A stretch of DNA of 19,314 nt from CAZSMC01 sp964607755 (GCA_964607755.1 CAZSMC010000076.1:1-19314), one strand, 5' to 3'. Positions 9,861 through 15,822 are shown, counted from the first letter of the stretch. The notes: generated from the letters alone by a model not told the origin. Numbers and translations: made by a program.

Positions 9861-11015
9861 CTAAGGTTGATTCGCAGCAGGTTGCTGTTCTTTTTTCAGA
9901 TGCTGCTGCAAATTTTCTGCCCGTGCATGCGCCAGGCGGCAAAAATAATTCACCGGTGCGTCCAGTTCACCGGTTTCCAGGTAGGCGTGCGCCGGACACC
10001 ATAAACACAAATTGATAATATCACATCGGTGACATCCATTGATAAATTCTGCACGATCCGAGGTCATGGAACGAACTTTGGGGATAAATTCTTCCCATGC
10101 TTCTTTTAAAGTGCCATTTTTTAAATCGTAAACGCAATCAGGATGATTGAGTGAAGAGCATAACTGCAAGCTTCCATCATATCGAACATAAAAACTTGTA
10201 TTGCCAGCCCCGCAACTGAACAATCTGTTATCGTGACGCTGCTTTAATGCCGGAAGAATGATTTTATCGCAATGATCCAGAAGCGCTTTTGAACGTTCGT
10301 CATCGTTATTTTCAAGTTCAACAACTTCTTCTGGTATCAGTCTCTCAGCTTTGATCATTTCGTTTTTCGCGGCATCACGATCAAAGCGCAAATGCAATTG
10401 CGGATCGAATCGATAATAATCTTTTGTATAGCGCCGGCAAAAGTCTGCAATGGCCTGCATGTCGTGGATATTGGACCGCAAAGCCATAGTCTTTAAACGA
10501 ACGGGAATGTCGTTTTCGATGAGCAGATCAAGTCCCCGTTTAAATGCGCGAAAAGAACCTGGCGTTCGGGTGACAGTGTCATAGGTTTCAGTGGTCGCGC
10601 CGTACATAGTCACTTCCACATCATAGGGCGGATATTTTTTAAACAAGTCGATATGCTCCTGTGTAATCAGAGCAGCGTTGGTAAAAACACGCAGCAGCAG
10701 ACCTTTGCGTTTCAAATTTAGATAAATATCAGCAAAACCTTTGCTGCGCAGCAGCGGTTCACCGCCAGTGATTAAGCAGAACATCGCTCCCATTTGAACG
10801 GCCTCTTCCGCAAGTCGAGAAATAAACTCTGCACTCATTTCCTGATTTTTGGCTTCTTTATCGCCGGCAGGCAAATTCACATAACAATGCCGGCAGTTGT
10901 TATTGCATCGTGCAGTCAGTTCCAGGCTAAAGGATTGCAGCTTGCGTCGATTCTTAAATTTTTCCCACAGAGAGAAATCTTTGATAGGTATTTTTTCGCT
11001 ATGTGATGAATTCAT
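9861..11015 (-). CDS. Radical SAM/SPASM peptide-modifying enzyme (rSAM 1)
   Basis: 384 residues, ATG 11015 preceded by AAAGG. The radical-SAM cluster motif is CNNNCRHC (residues 37-44), followed by the GGEP motif at residues 84-87. The C-terminal SPASM domain carries Cys268, Cys286, Cys328, Cys331, Cys337, Cys340 and Cys359 (GCHRC, CLWCPAHAYLE), the pattern that holds auxiliary Fe-S clusters. SPASM proteins use SAM-derived radicals to alter peptides or proteins (thioether, carbon-carbon links, epimerisation or related); the specific reaction cannot be assigned. It is followed after 26 bp by a C25 peptidase and preceded by transposon debris that begins only about 15 bp before its start. It resembles the other two radical-SAM proteins here, including the 'D.V.Y.C..AHA.A' ending shared with rSAM 2. 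Confidence 0.9.
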   Translation of the reverse strand: MNSSHSEKIPIKDFSLWEKFKNRRKLQSFSLELTARCNNNCRHCYVNLPAGDKEAKNQEMSAEFISRLAEEAVQMGAMFCLITGGEPLLRSKGFADIYLNLKRKGLLLRVFTNAALITQEHIDLFKKYPPYDVEVTMYGATTETYDTVTRTPGSFRAFKRGLDLLIENDIPVRLKTMALRSNIHDMQAIADFCRRYTKDYYRFDPQLHLRFDRDAAKNEMIKAERLIPEEVVELENNDDERSKALLDHCDKIILPALKQRHDNRLFSCGAGNTSFYVRYDGSLQLCSSLNHPDCVYDLKNGTLKEAWEEFIPKVRSMTSDRAEFINGCHRCDIINLCLWCPAHAYLETGELDAPVNYFCRLAHARAENLQQHLKKEQQPAANQP

Positions 11016-11020
11016 AGGAC

Positions 11021-11200
11021 AACCTTTAAATGGCTACTACGGTTCAAAAAAAATAAGGTTTTTTATAACGATTTTACAAAAAAGTAACATATGAATATCA
11101 TAATTTCAATTATTTTTCACGAATCTGTATTGCAACTGATTCTATCATTCTAGTCCTGATATCGAGTGATGCGGAGCATCACCGAATAAATTCTACTCAC
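11021..11200. repeat. Copy A of IS200-type upstream-end repeat
   Basis: Shares 'ATGGCTACTA.GGTTC', the long A run and AATAAGGT with 12499-12533 (upstream of the intact transposase) and 11647-11678 (relic copy), and has a GTGATGC-GGA-GCATCAC hairpin at 11166-11182. It has no transposase sequence attached and begins next to the start of radical-SAM gene 1, so it may supply or disrupt that gene's promoter. Confidence 0.6.
11166..11182. repeat. Hairpin GTGATGC-GGA-GCATCAC
   Basis: Perfect 7-bp stem with a GGA loop. Equivalent hairpins occur at 11738-11754 (AGA loop, perfect 7-bp stem) and 12650-12664 (one mismatch, AGA loop), each at the same place relative to the transposon-end repeat. Such hairpins are the recognition ends of single-strand (HUH) transposases. 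Confidence 0.6.
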
Positions 11201-11277
11201 AATATTATCATTCTTCACCTTTCGGAGATTGGCAACTGGATTGTCTAGTCAATATTTTTAGCGGTTCCGTAATCATC

Positions 11278-11291
11278 CAAACCTCCGGTTG
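11278..11291. repeat. REP-like hairpin 1
   Basis: AACC-TCC-GGTT stem-loop followed by GGGATGCAT. Shares 'C.CCTCCGG.TGGGA.GCAT' with 11417-11440 and with the reverse complement of 11786-11815. Confidence 0.5.
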
Positions 11292-11411
11292 GGATGCATA
11301 ATTTTTGACATTCTGCGTACAAATGGATCATGGCTATTCTCTACATTGCTCTCTAACGTTCAACAGCAATTCCTACTAACATATAACACGAATCCAAAGA
11401 CGATCTTCAAA

Positions 11412-11440
11412 CTCGTCAAGTCTCCGGCTTGGGACGCATG
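11412..11440. repeat. REP-like hairpin 2
   Basis: CAAGTC-TCC-GGCTTG (6-bp stem with one T-G pair) followed by GGACGCATG and preceded by CTCGT. Same family and orientation as hairpin 1. Confidence 0.55.
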
Positions 11441-11513
11441 ACGGATAAGAGTCTTTTTTCAGCTCTTATCTTGCTTTATCGCGACTAAAGTATCAGGACA
11501 GGGAGCCATTGAG

Positions 11514-11660
11514 CTTATTCTCTTTAATGTATTTTGGTAATGTTTTATGAATTTTCCGTTATTAACGCTTTCCGCTCGTTTGTAGTAAACACAAAATGTT
11601 TGTACAAGTCGATAAGGTAATAAGGTTGAATTCGTTTGGCTATAATTGCTACTAAGCTTT
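11514..11660 (-). pseudogene. Doubly deleted relic of the IS200-type transposase
   Basis: Bases 11514-11553 match the 3' end of the intact transposase gene (about 12023-12062: CTTATTCTCTT.AATGT and TTTTGGTAAT). They then jump directly to its 5' part (11551-11608 matching 12384-12440, ATTTTCCGTTATTAACGCTT). About 320 bp of the coding region is missing. A second deletion of about 23 bp removes the start-codon region, since 11611 onward matches 12467 onward (ATAAGGTAATAAGGTT). It cannot code for an active enzyme but retains both outer parts. Confidence 0.75.
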
Positions 11661-11737
11661 AAAAAATGAAAATAAGGTTTTCTTTTTCAGTGCCTCTCCA
11701 TATCGATTAACACCTCCAGGCCTGATATGTGCATTGT

Positions 11738-11754
11738 GTGATGCAGAGCATCAC
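11738..11754. repeat. Hairpin GTGATGC-AGA-GCATCAC (copy B)
   Basis: Perfect 7-bp stem, AGA loop, in the upstream-end repeat attached to the transposase relic. It is preceded by CCTGATAT, also present before copy A. Confidence 0.6.
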
Positions 11755-11785
11755 TGGATTCAATTCTGCCGCTTATCAACATTCG

Positions 11786-11815
11786 ACATGCGTCACCAGC
11801 CGGAGGCTGGCTACG
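11786..11815. repeat. REP-like hairpin 3, inverted relative to 1 and 2
   Basis: CCAGCC-GGA-GGCTGG, a perfect 6-bp stem at 11796-11810. Its reverse complement reads CTCGT...CCTCCGGCTGGTGACGCATG, matching hairpin 2 along its length. Opposite orientations of the same unit around a relic resemble the paired REP layout served by REP-associated transposases. Confidence 0.55.
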
Positions 11816-11824
11816 AGATCAGTA

Positions 11825-11920
11825 GTAGGGTGGGTTCATGAGTTGTTATAGAATGAAAAAATGACAAATCATGAGATTCTATGTAAAATATTGGTTTTTA
11901 CTATCATGAACCCACCCTAC
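11825..11920. mobile_element. 96-bp element with perfect 17-bp inverted ends
   Basis: GTAGGGTGGGTTCATGA at 11825-11841 is repeated as its exact reverse complement at 11904-11920, enclosing 62 bp of AT-rich sequence. It has no coding capacity, so it is a MITE-like or large stem-loop sequence. No clear target duplication is seen. As RNA it could fold into a long hairpin and act as a terminator in both directions. Confidence 0.6.
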
Positions 11921-11933
11921 CTGCTATAGCAGG
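11920..11933. repeat. Perfect 14-bp palindrome
   Basis: CCTGCTATAGCAGG is self-complementary and abuts the right end of the 96-bp inverted-repeat element. It could be an insertion target or a binding site; function unknown. Confidence 0.4.
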
Positions 11934-12014
11934 AACATATTAAAAAAAGTACGGTTTTCAACCTTATTTTTGCTGTTACACCTTAGTAGCATTAAATTAT
12001 CTAAAAGTTTTACC

Positions 12015-12461
12015 TTATTCCCTTATTCTCTTCAATGTTTTTTGGTAATATCTTATGAATTGTTCATATTCCTCAGCAAATGTTAATTTCTTATGATGTT
12101 CTGCTTGGTTTAATATATATTTACACACCTTATCAATATCAGATTTTGATACTGAAAAGGCAGAGGCCGATTGTTGCCATGCAAAATGATATCTGCATAA
12201 TTTATTTTGATTAATAAAACGCTCGCTACTATCTGCAATAATAGTAGCCAACTTTTCTTCTGATATCTCGGGAGAGCGTGAAATCAAAAAATGCACATGT
12301 TCAGGATTTGCATAAATCGCATACAGTTTACAGAAGTTGTTATTAATAATTCCGGTTATATATTTTTCAATTCGTATTCGGCAATTTTCCGTTATTAACG
12401 CTTGCCGCTCATTCGTACTAAACACAAAATGAGTGTACAGGTTGTTGTATTTGATTTTCAT
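12015..12461 (-). CDS. tnpA: IS200/IS605-type HUH transposase (Y1 transposase)
   Basis: 148 residues from ATG 12461, the usual size for IS200-type enzymes. The HUH motif is in PEHVHFLISRSP and the catalytic tyrosine in KYILNQAEHHKK, followed by the family's typical FAEEYEQFIRYY ending; FAWQQSASAFSVSKSD is also characteristic. These enzymes move single-stranded DNA by recognising hairpins at the element ends. No good ribosome site precedes the start, as is usual for tightly restrained IS200 genes. Upstream lies the repeat with a GACGC-AGA-GCATC hairpin. A deleted relic of the same gene lies at 11514-11660. REP-like hairpins nearby make a REP-associated tyrosine transposase an alternative label. 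Confidence 0.88.
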   Translation of the reverse strand: MKIKYNNLYTHFVFSTNERQALITENCRIRIEKYITGIINNNFCKLYAIYANPEHVHFLISRSPEISEEKLATIIADSSERFINQNKLCRYHFAWQQSASAFSVSKSDIDKVCKYILNQAEHHKKLTFAEEYEQFIRYYQKTLKRIRE

Positions 12462-12779
12462 TTCAATAAGGTAATAAGGTTAAATTACTTTGGTTATCAT
12501 GGCTACTAAGGTTCAAAAAAAATAAAATAAGGTATTTTCAAAACAATTTGACAAAATGTAAAATAGAAATATATCATAATCTGATAGTCTTTTTGCAACC
12601 TTTTATAGTTGCATATATCCGACTCTATCCTTTTTGCTCTTATGCTAAATGACGCAGAGCATCACCGCTTGATTTTTACCGCTTTTCTTCATTGCATTCG
12701 TCGCCGGTCAGAAGTCAGGACAACATTCAAAGTATCACGCACAAATTTTAAAAATTAAAAAACACAACTGAAAAAAATA
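12462..12779. other. Non-coding upstream end of the IS200-type element (copy C) and BrnA downstream region
   Basis: 318 bp without a gene. 12467-12533 carries the ATAAGGTAATAAGGTT and ATGGCTACTAAGGTTC blocks shared with the relic and copy A. 12650-12664 is the imperfect hairpin TGACGC-AGA-GCATCA. 12696-12710 faintly resembles the REP-like unit. The last 40 bp before the antitoxin stop are A/T-rich, with no clear terminator. Confidence 0.6.
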
Positions 12780-13040
12780 TTATTTGTCAGCAGTTTGCAG
12801 CTCTTCTCTAATGACCTTTCTAATAGTTTTTTCAAGCGTTCCTTCCCTTGTCTGAATATGCTCTCTTAATGCTTCATTAATAAGTGTTTGATAGCTACCA
12901 CCACCAGCTTGATTTACTTGATTGCGAAACCAATCCAGTATACTCTTATCAATACGAATCGTAATCCGTTGCTTGTTTGTTGGCGATTTTCTAATAGCCC
13001 CCTGTTTTGCGTTATCAAAATTATACTCTTTTTTGTTCAT
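12780..13040 (-). CDS. brnA: BrnA-type antitoxin (ribbon-helix-helix)
   Basis: 86 residues from ATG 13040, with AGGAAG 5-10 nt upstream. The core KQRITIRIDKSILDWFRNQV followed by SYQTLINEALREHI is the DNA-binding ribbon-helix-helix pattern of BrnA/CopG-like antitoxins. It overlaps the toxin gene by 20 bp, so translation is probably coupled. It neutralises BrnT and is known in the family to repress its own promoter; two palindromes in the promoter at 13303-13331 are candidate sites. The C-terminal TREGTLEKTIRKVIREELQ is probably helical. Confidence 0.85.
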   Translation of the reverse strand: MNKKEYNFDNAKQGAIRKSPTNKQRITIRIDKSILDWFRNQVNQAGGGSYQTLINEALREHIQTREGTLEKTIRKVIREELQTADK

Positions 13041-13296
13041 ATGACTTCCTTTCTCTCTTTGTTGCTCGTCGTGCAGAAATTATACGTATATCATCATTTC
13101 TATATGTGTATACAACAACAATTAAACGTCCCAAAAAATCCAATCCTATACTTACAAAGCGTTGTTCTCCTTCAATATCCTGCTCTTTAATAGTTAAAGC
13201 CCAATCATCTTCAAATATTCCAACTGCATCAGCGAATTCAATACGATGCTTTCTAAGATTGGATACTGCTTTTTTAGGATCCCATTGATAATTCAT
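13021..13296 (-). CDS. brnT: BrnT-type ribonuclease toxin
   Basis: 91 residues from ATG 13296 (an upstream in-frame ATG at 13326 exists but lies before the promoter's predicted start point). The family pattern is complete: YQWDPKKAVSNLRKHRIEF, FADAVGIFEDD, EGEQRFVSIG, RLIVVVYTYRNDDIRIISAR and ERKSY. BrnT is a RelE-fold RNase that stops translation under stress. It precedes and overlaps brnA, the standard toxin-first order. No ribosome site lies upstream, consistent with a leaderless transcript. Confidence 0.9.
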   Translation of the reverse strand: MNYQWDPKKAVSNLRKHRIEFADAVGIFEDDWALTIKEQDIEGEQRFVSIGLDFLGRLIVVVYTYRNDDIRIISARRATKRERKSYEQKRV

Positions 13297-13302
13297 AAAA
13301 TG

Positions 13303-13331
13303 AATATATGTACAATATGTGCACAAATCAA
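13303..13331 (-). promoter_or_regulatory. brnTA promoter with palindromic operator candidates
   Basis: On the minus strand a -35 TTGATT (13331-13326), a 17-bp spacer and a -10 TATATT (13308-13303). The expected start point falls at about the A of the brnT ATG (13296). The spacer consists of TGTGCACA and TGTACA, both perfect palindromes, separated by 3 bp. These are good candidates for BrnA binding. The call is by eye. Confidence 0.55.
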
Positions 13332-13346
13332 GAGAAAAGATGTATT

Positions 13347-13469
13347 TTAAATATTTATTTTAATATCGGTCGGACTAACCGGTCTGTTCATCTGTGTGAT
13401 ATTTTTCATACAACTCATCAAACCCGGATAAACCAGAACCAAAAAGCGTGTTACAAATATGTTGACCAT
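13347..13469 (-). CDS. Small hypothetical ORF downstream of the S26-like peptidase
   Basis: 40 residues from ATG 13469 to TAA 13347, starting 48 bp after the peptidase stop on the same strand. It begins with a hydrophobic stretch (VNIFVTRFLVLVYPGLMSC) and ends NRPVSPTDIKINI. No good ribosome site precedes it. It sits where a precursor peptide or a remnant of a further pathway gene could be, but nothing in it resembles a known precursor and it may be a chance frame. Confidence 0.2.
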   Translation of the reverse strand: MVNIFVTRFLVLVYPGLMSCMKNITQMNRPVSPTDIKINI

Positions 13470-13517
13470 TGTTGTGCTATGTCATTATTTGAGCAAATAG
13501 TTCATTGCAAAATTAAT

Positions 13518-14012
13518 CTAATAACCAAGAATGATCCATCTAAAAAGTGGTCGGAAGAAAAGCATATTTTTTCTCAGACGAATGAGTACCTTCATTCGCG
13601 ACATCATTGCAACAATAATTCGTTCAATACCCAGCCCGAAAGACACATTTTTTTCATTTCGTTTCAGACCAATGACGTGACCAAATAGTTGATCCCGATG
13701 CAGCCAGCCGTCGAATTGCCGTGAATTATCTCCGCGTAACAAGTAAAAATCGCCTCTTCTGCCCACGATTCGATGAATAGCTAATCGATGATACGTCGGG
13801 TGTTCAAAAACAGCAACGTCACCTATTCTTGGCCGGTGCATCAACGGCGCGATGGTGACGATATCCTGGTCACAAATAAACGGAAACATGCTATAGCCGC
13901 TTGCCCGCATTCGGAACAAGGCATTCCGTTTGAGTACTGACTTGACAAGTTGCAAAAAAGCTTGTGTAGAAAACTCCTGCGCACGCTCCTCACGAATCGA
14001 GGGCTCAAACAC
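13518..14012 (-). CDS. S24/S26 signal-peptidase-like protein
   Basis: 164 residues from GTG 14012, overlapping the PqqD-like gene by 8 bp (translational coupling). The nucleophile box is ASGYSMFP (Ser41), followed by IGDVAVFE, AIHRIVGRRGDFYLLRGDN (His80 and the GDN box) and FGHVIGL. The position held by lysine in bacterial signal peptidase I is His80 here, as in SipW and eukaryotic Sec11-type enzymes, so a Ser-His mechanism is likely. There is no obvious N-terminal membrane anchor; the C-terminal 30 residues (MLFFRPLFRWIILGY) are basic and hydrophobic and could bind the membrane. Such small S24/S26 proteins next to PqqD genes are recurrent in peptide-modification clusters, and leader-peptide removal is a plausible role. 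Confidence 0.75.
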   Translation of the reverse strand: MFEPSIREERAQEFSTQAFLQLVKSVLKRNALFRMRASGYSMFPFICDQDIVTIAPLMHRPRIGDVAVFEHPTYHRLAIHRIVGRRGDFYLLRGDNSRQFDGWLHRDQLFGHVIGLKRNEKNVSFGLGIERIIVAMMSRMKVLIRLRKNMLFFRPLFRWIILGY

Positions 14013-14307
14013 GGTTCACCATTCTCCGCTGATAAAGTTCATTGATAAAACCGGTAATGTCATTCTCAACATCTTTTTCCGTGGCTTCATACTCATCGAG
14101 CAGTTCCTGTTTGATTGTGTTAAGGCTCTTTTCGCCGTCAAGCTTGTCCCAGATCGCACGTCCGGCCGGATTCAGAGAATAGATTTCATCCTCCATGTCA
14201 CCGATTCCCGCTGTAATCGGGACAAGAATATATTCGCCTTCAATTTCTCTGGACACGACATCTTCGCTTTGAGTGTAAACATCGTCCATGTTCACTTGTT
14301 CCTGCAT
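14005..14307 (-). CDS. PqqD-like RiPP recognition element protein
   Basis: 100 residues from ATG 14307 with a strong GAGGAG site. The PqqD pattern is clear: EGEYILVPITAG, DEIYSLNPAGRAIWDKLDGE, then a helical region LNTIKQELLDEYEATEKDVE and DITGFINELYQRRMV. PqqD-type winged-helix domains bind leader peptides and deliver them to radical-SAM enzymes. It is followed immediately by the S26-like peptidase (8-bp overlap), with two SPASM radical-SAM genes upstream. The exact client peptide is not seen in this window. Confidence 0.88.
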   Translation of the reverse strand: MQEQVNMDDVYTQSEDVVSREIEGEYILVPITAGIGDMEDEIYSLNPAGRAIWDKLDGEKSLNTIKQELLDEYEATEKDVENDITGFINELYQRRMVNRV

Positions 14308-14383
14308 GAGGTTCTCCTCAAATTAAAAACGTTGTAAATGGTTAGATAAATCGTTTAATATCTTAAAAATTCATTTATGGCCA

Positions 14384-14438
14384 CATTCAACGAAAATAAA
14401 TTCGCATGATCATCAAATCATCCGCAGCAGATTTTTCC
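14384..14438. repeat. Left copy of second 55-bp contig overlap
   Basis: Exact copy of 14539-14593, including the last codons of the acetyltransferase gene. An assembly artefact rather than a biological repeat. Confidence 0.88.
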
Positions 14439-14538
14439 NNNNNNNNNNNNNNNNNNNNNNNNNNNNNNNNNNNNNNNNNNNNNNNNNNNNNNNNNNNNNN
14501 NNNNNNNNNNNNNNNNNNNNNNNNNNNNNNNNNNNNNN
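14439..14538. other. Scaffold gap of 100 N, probably artificial
   Basis: Flanked by identical 55-nt sequences 14384-14438 and 14539-14593, the same overlap length as at the first gap. Collapsing it removes 155 nt and leaves the acetyltransferase stop codon unchanged; its distance to the PqqD-like gene becomes about 79 bp. Confidence 0.9.
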
Positions 14539-14541
14539 CAT

Positions 14542-15084
14542 TCAACGAAAATAAATTCGCATGATCATCAAATCATCCGCAGCAGATTTTTCCTGCAATT
14601 CAGTTTGAAGTTTTGGGATAACCGTTGTTTGAAAACCAACTTTTTCATAAAGTGCTCTGGCGCGAAAGTTCGACTCGTGAACCAGAAGAGATAAATGTTC
14701 ACGCTGTAGTGATTGCGTCTTGTGAATCGCTTCTTTGCACAATTCTTCTCCAATTCCAAGACCACGGCAATAGCTCTTTACTATTAAACCATAAAGCCAA
14801 AAACCATCGTAATTCGGTTTGTTATCCCATTCGATAATTTTGACGCATCCTAGAATGAATCGGTCAATCCGGGCAATAAAATAATAGTCAACGTGTGCTG
14901 TTTTTGCCGCTTTGAAGCGTCTTGGATTCATCCATCTGGTCAGCGCCTTGCGTTCAAGACTGTCAGCTTCATGGACAGTTAGCGGTGGCAAAAACCGTCT
15001 GCTCAATCGGCGATACTTTGACTGGTTTTGCAATTGTCCGAAAAGAAGCAGTCCGGCTCTTTTTATGGGAAAGATCAATGACAA
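14542..15084 (-). CDS. GNAT-family N-acetyltransferase
   Basis: About 180 residues. The acetyl-CoA binding motif A is seen as YCRGLGIGEELCKEAI, followed by LSLLVHESNFRARALYEKVG and FQTTVIP, the usual GNAT ending. The N-terminal third (LSRRFLPPLTVHEADSLERK) is not recognised. The start is uncertain: only TTG 15084 (or TTG 15078) fits, with no ATG or ribosome site nearby. The substrate is unknown; it could acetylate a small molecule, a peptide of the neighbouring pathway, or be an accessory passenger next to VapBC. It ends inside the second contig overlap. Confidence 0.8.
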   Translation of the reverse strand: MSLIFPIKRAGLLLFGQLQNQSKYRRLSRRFLPPLTVHEADSLERKALTRWMNPRRFKAAKTAHVDYYFIARIDRFILGCVKIIEWDNKPNYDGFWLYGLIVKSYCRGLGIGEELCKEAIHKTQSLQREHLSLLVHESNFRARALYEKVGFQTTVIPKLQTELQEKSAADDLMIMRIYFR

Positions 15085-15178
15085 AACAAATATTTTATGA
15101 AAAAAATTTATGATCTTGAATCGAACAATTATTACAAAATTTAGTCAAGTTTAATTTAATGAATATATGTAATGTGAT

Positions 15179-15191
15179 AGTGGATTCCACT
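15179..15191. repeat. Short perfect inverted repeat between vapC and acetyltransferase genes
   Basis: AGTGGA-T-TCCACT, two 6-bp arms around one T, 9 bp past the VapC stop on the minus strand. It lacks a T run close by, so it is more likely an operator-like site than a terminator. Confidence 0.3.
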
Positions 15192-15199
15192 TACATATC

Positions 15200-15619
15200 T
15201 TACCAAATGGTTTTAAGAACCGTTGAATCAAGCAAATTTTTATCTGCTGTTATTAGAGGAGAATTAAAACATAGTGACGTTGCCGCTATTAGACGATCAG
15301 CTGGATCAGAATTAATTTCTGTAATTAATCTAGTCGATATGTCAGCAATTTTGGGTGTTATTGATTGAAAAACGTAATTTCTTGATTTTTTTAGCAGATT
15401 AATGAATTCAAGAAATGATATATCAATTTCTACACGTTTTTTATTAATTAACATCAATATTTCCCAGAGCGAAATATCACAAAACAAAAGACCGTCAGAT
15501 TGATTTGCTTTATCATATTCAATTCGAGCATTCTTACTGAGTCTATTTGGATCAAGTGCATCCCAGATAATTATGTGAGTATCAACTGTGACTATTTTTA
15601 TCGCCCTCCCATTGTTCAT
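15200..15619 (-). CDS. vapC: PIN-domain toxin, VapC type
   Basis: About 139 residues from ATG 15619, although the family start would be closer to IVTVDTH; an ATG 21 nt further upstream and a non-standard start just after GGGAGG are alternatives. The four PIN acidic positions are present: Asp in VTVDTHIIIWDAL, Glu in ISLWEILML, Asp in DPADRLIAATS and Asp in LITADKNLL. It is an RNase toxin, overlapping the end of its antitoxin gene by about 38 bp with this start. It sits between radical-SAM gene 2 and the acetyltransferase, so it looks inserted in the peptide-modification island. Confidence 0.88.
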   Translation of the reverse strand: MNNGRAIKIVTVDTHIIIWDALDPNRLSKNARIEYDKANQSDGLLFCDISLWEILMLINKKRVEIDISFLEFINLLKKSRNYVFQSITPKIADISTRLITEINSDPADRLIAATSLCFNSPLITADKNLLDSTVLKTIW

Positions 15620-15821
15620 ATACTGGAGAAATAACATCATGAATTTTCGCCGTTTTTCTAACCTGATTTAATTTCTCTTCAGCATATTTTGAATTATCGG
15701 GTGGGACAAGCTTTGCAACTATTTTACCTCGCGACGTAACATAAAATGAAGCCCCTTGTTCAATGTTTTGGATGACCTTCATTAGGTTTGCTCTTAATTC
15801 ACTTATAGGTATAGTCTTCAT
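15582..15821 (-). CDS. vapB: Phd/YefM-type antitoxin, VapB role
   Basis: 79 residues from ATG 15821 with AGGAG 6 nt upstream. The N-terminal half MKTIPISELRANLMKVIQNI followed by YVTSRGKIVAKLVPP is the canonical Phd/YefM DNA-binding fold; the C-terminal part (VRKTAKIHDVISPVYEQWE) would wrap the PIN toxin. It is located just upstream of the toxin on the same strand and probably represses the pair's own promoter. Confidence 0.88.
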   Translation of the reverse strand: MKTIPISELRANLMKVIQNIEQGASFYVTSRGKIVAKLVPPDNSKYAEEKLNQVRKTAKIHDVISPVYEQWEGDKNSHS

Positions 15822-15822
15822 T

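Larger units (their letters stand above)
11016..12014. other. Non-coding block of transposon debris and hairpins
   Basis: About 1 kb with no credible gene. It contains, from low to high coordinate, an IS200-type upstream-end copy (about 11021-11200), two REP-like hairpins (11278-11291, 11417-11431), a doubly deleted transposase relic (about 11514-11660) with its own upstream-end copy (to about 11760), a third REP-like hairpin in opposite orientation (11796-11810), a 96-bp inverted-repeat element (11825-11920) and a 14-bp palindrome (11920-11933). Details are in the separate entries. Confidence 0.75.

Noticed and set aside
9834..9942. Upstream extension of the first C25 peptidase to 9942
   Set aside because: It would overlap the radical-SAM gene by 82 bp and place a non-signal, Cys-rich stretch before a clear signal peptide that begins at 9834.
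11150..11830. Repeated hairpins considered as a CRISPR array
   Set aside because: The units differ in sequence, orientation and spacing, and no cas gene is present; they fit transposon-end and REP-like hairpins.
13308..13688. 126-codon plus-strand frame spanning the BrnT promoter and the S26-like gene end
   Set aside because: It starts inside the brnTA promoter and runs antisense to the peptidase; composition is not protein-like (His/Asn/Cys-rich) and it has no known motif.
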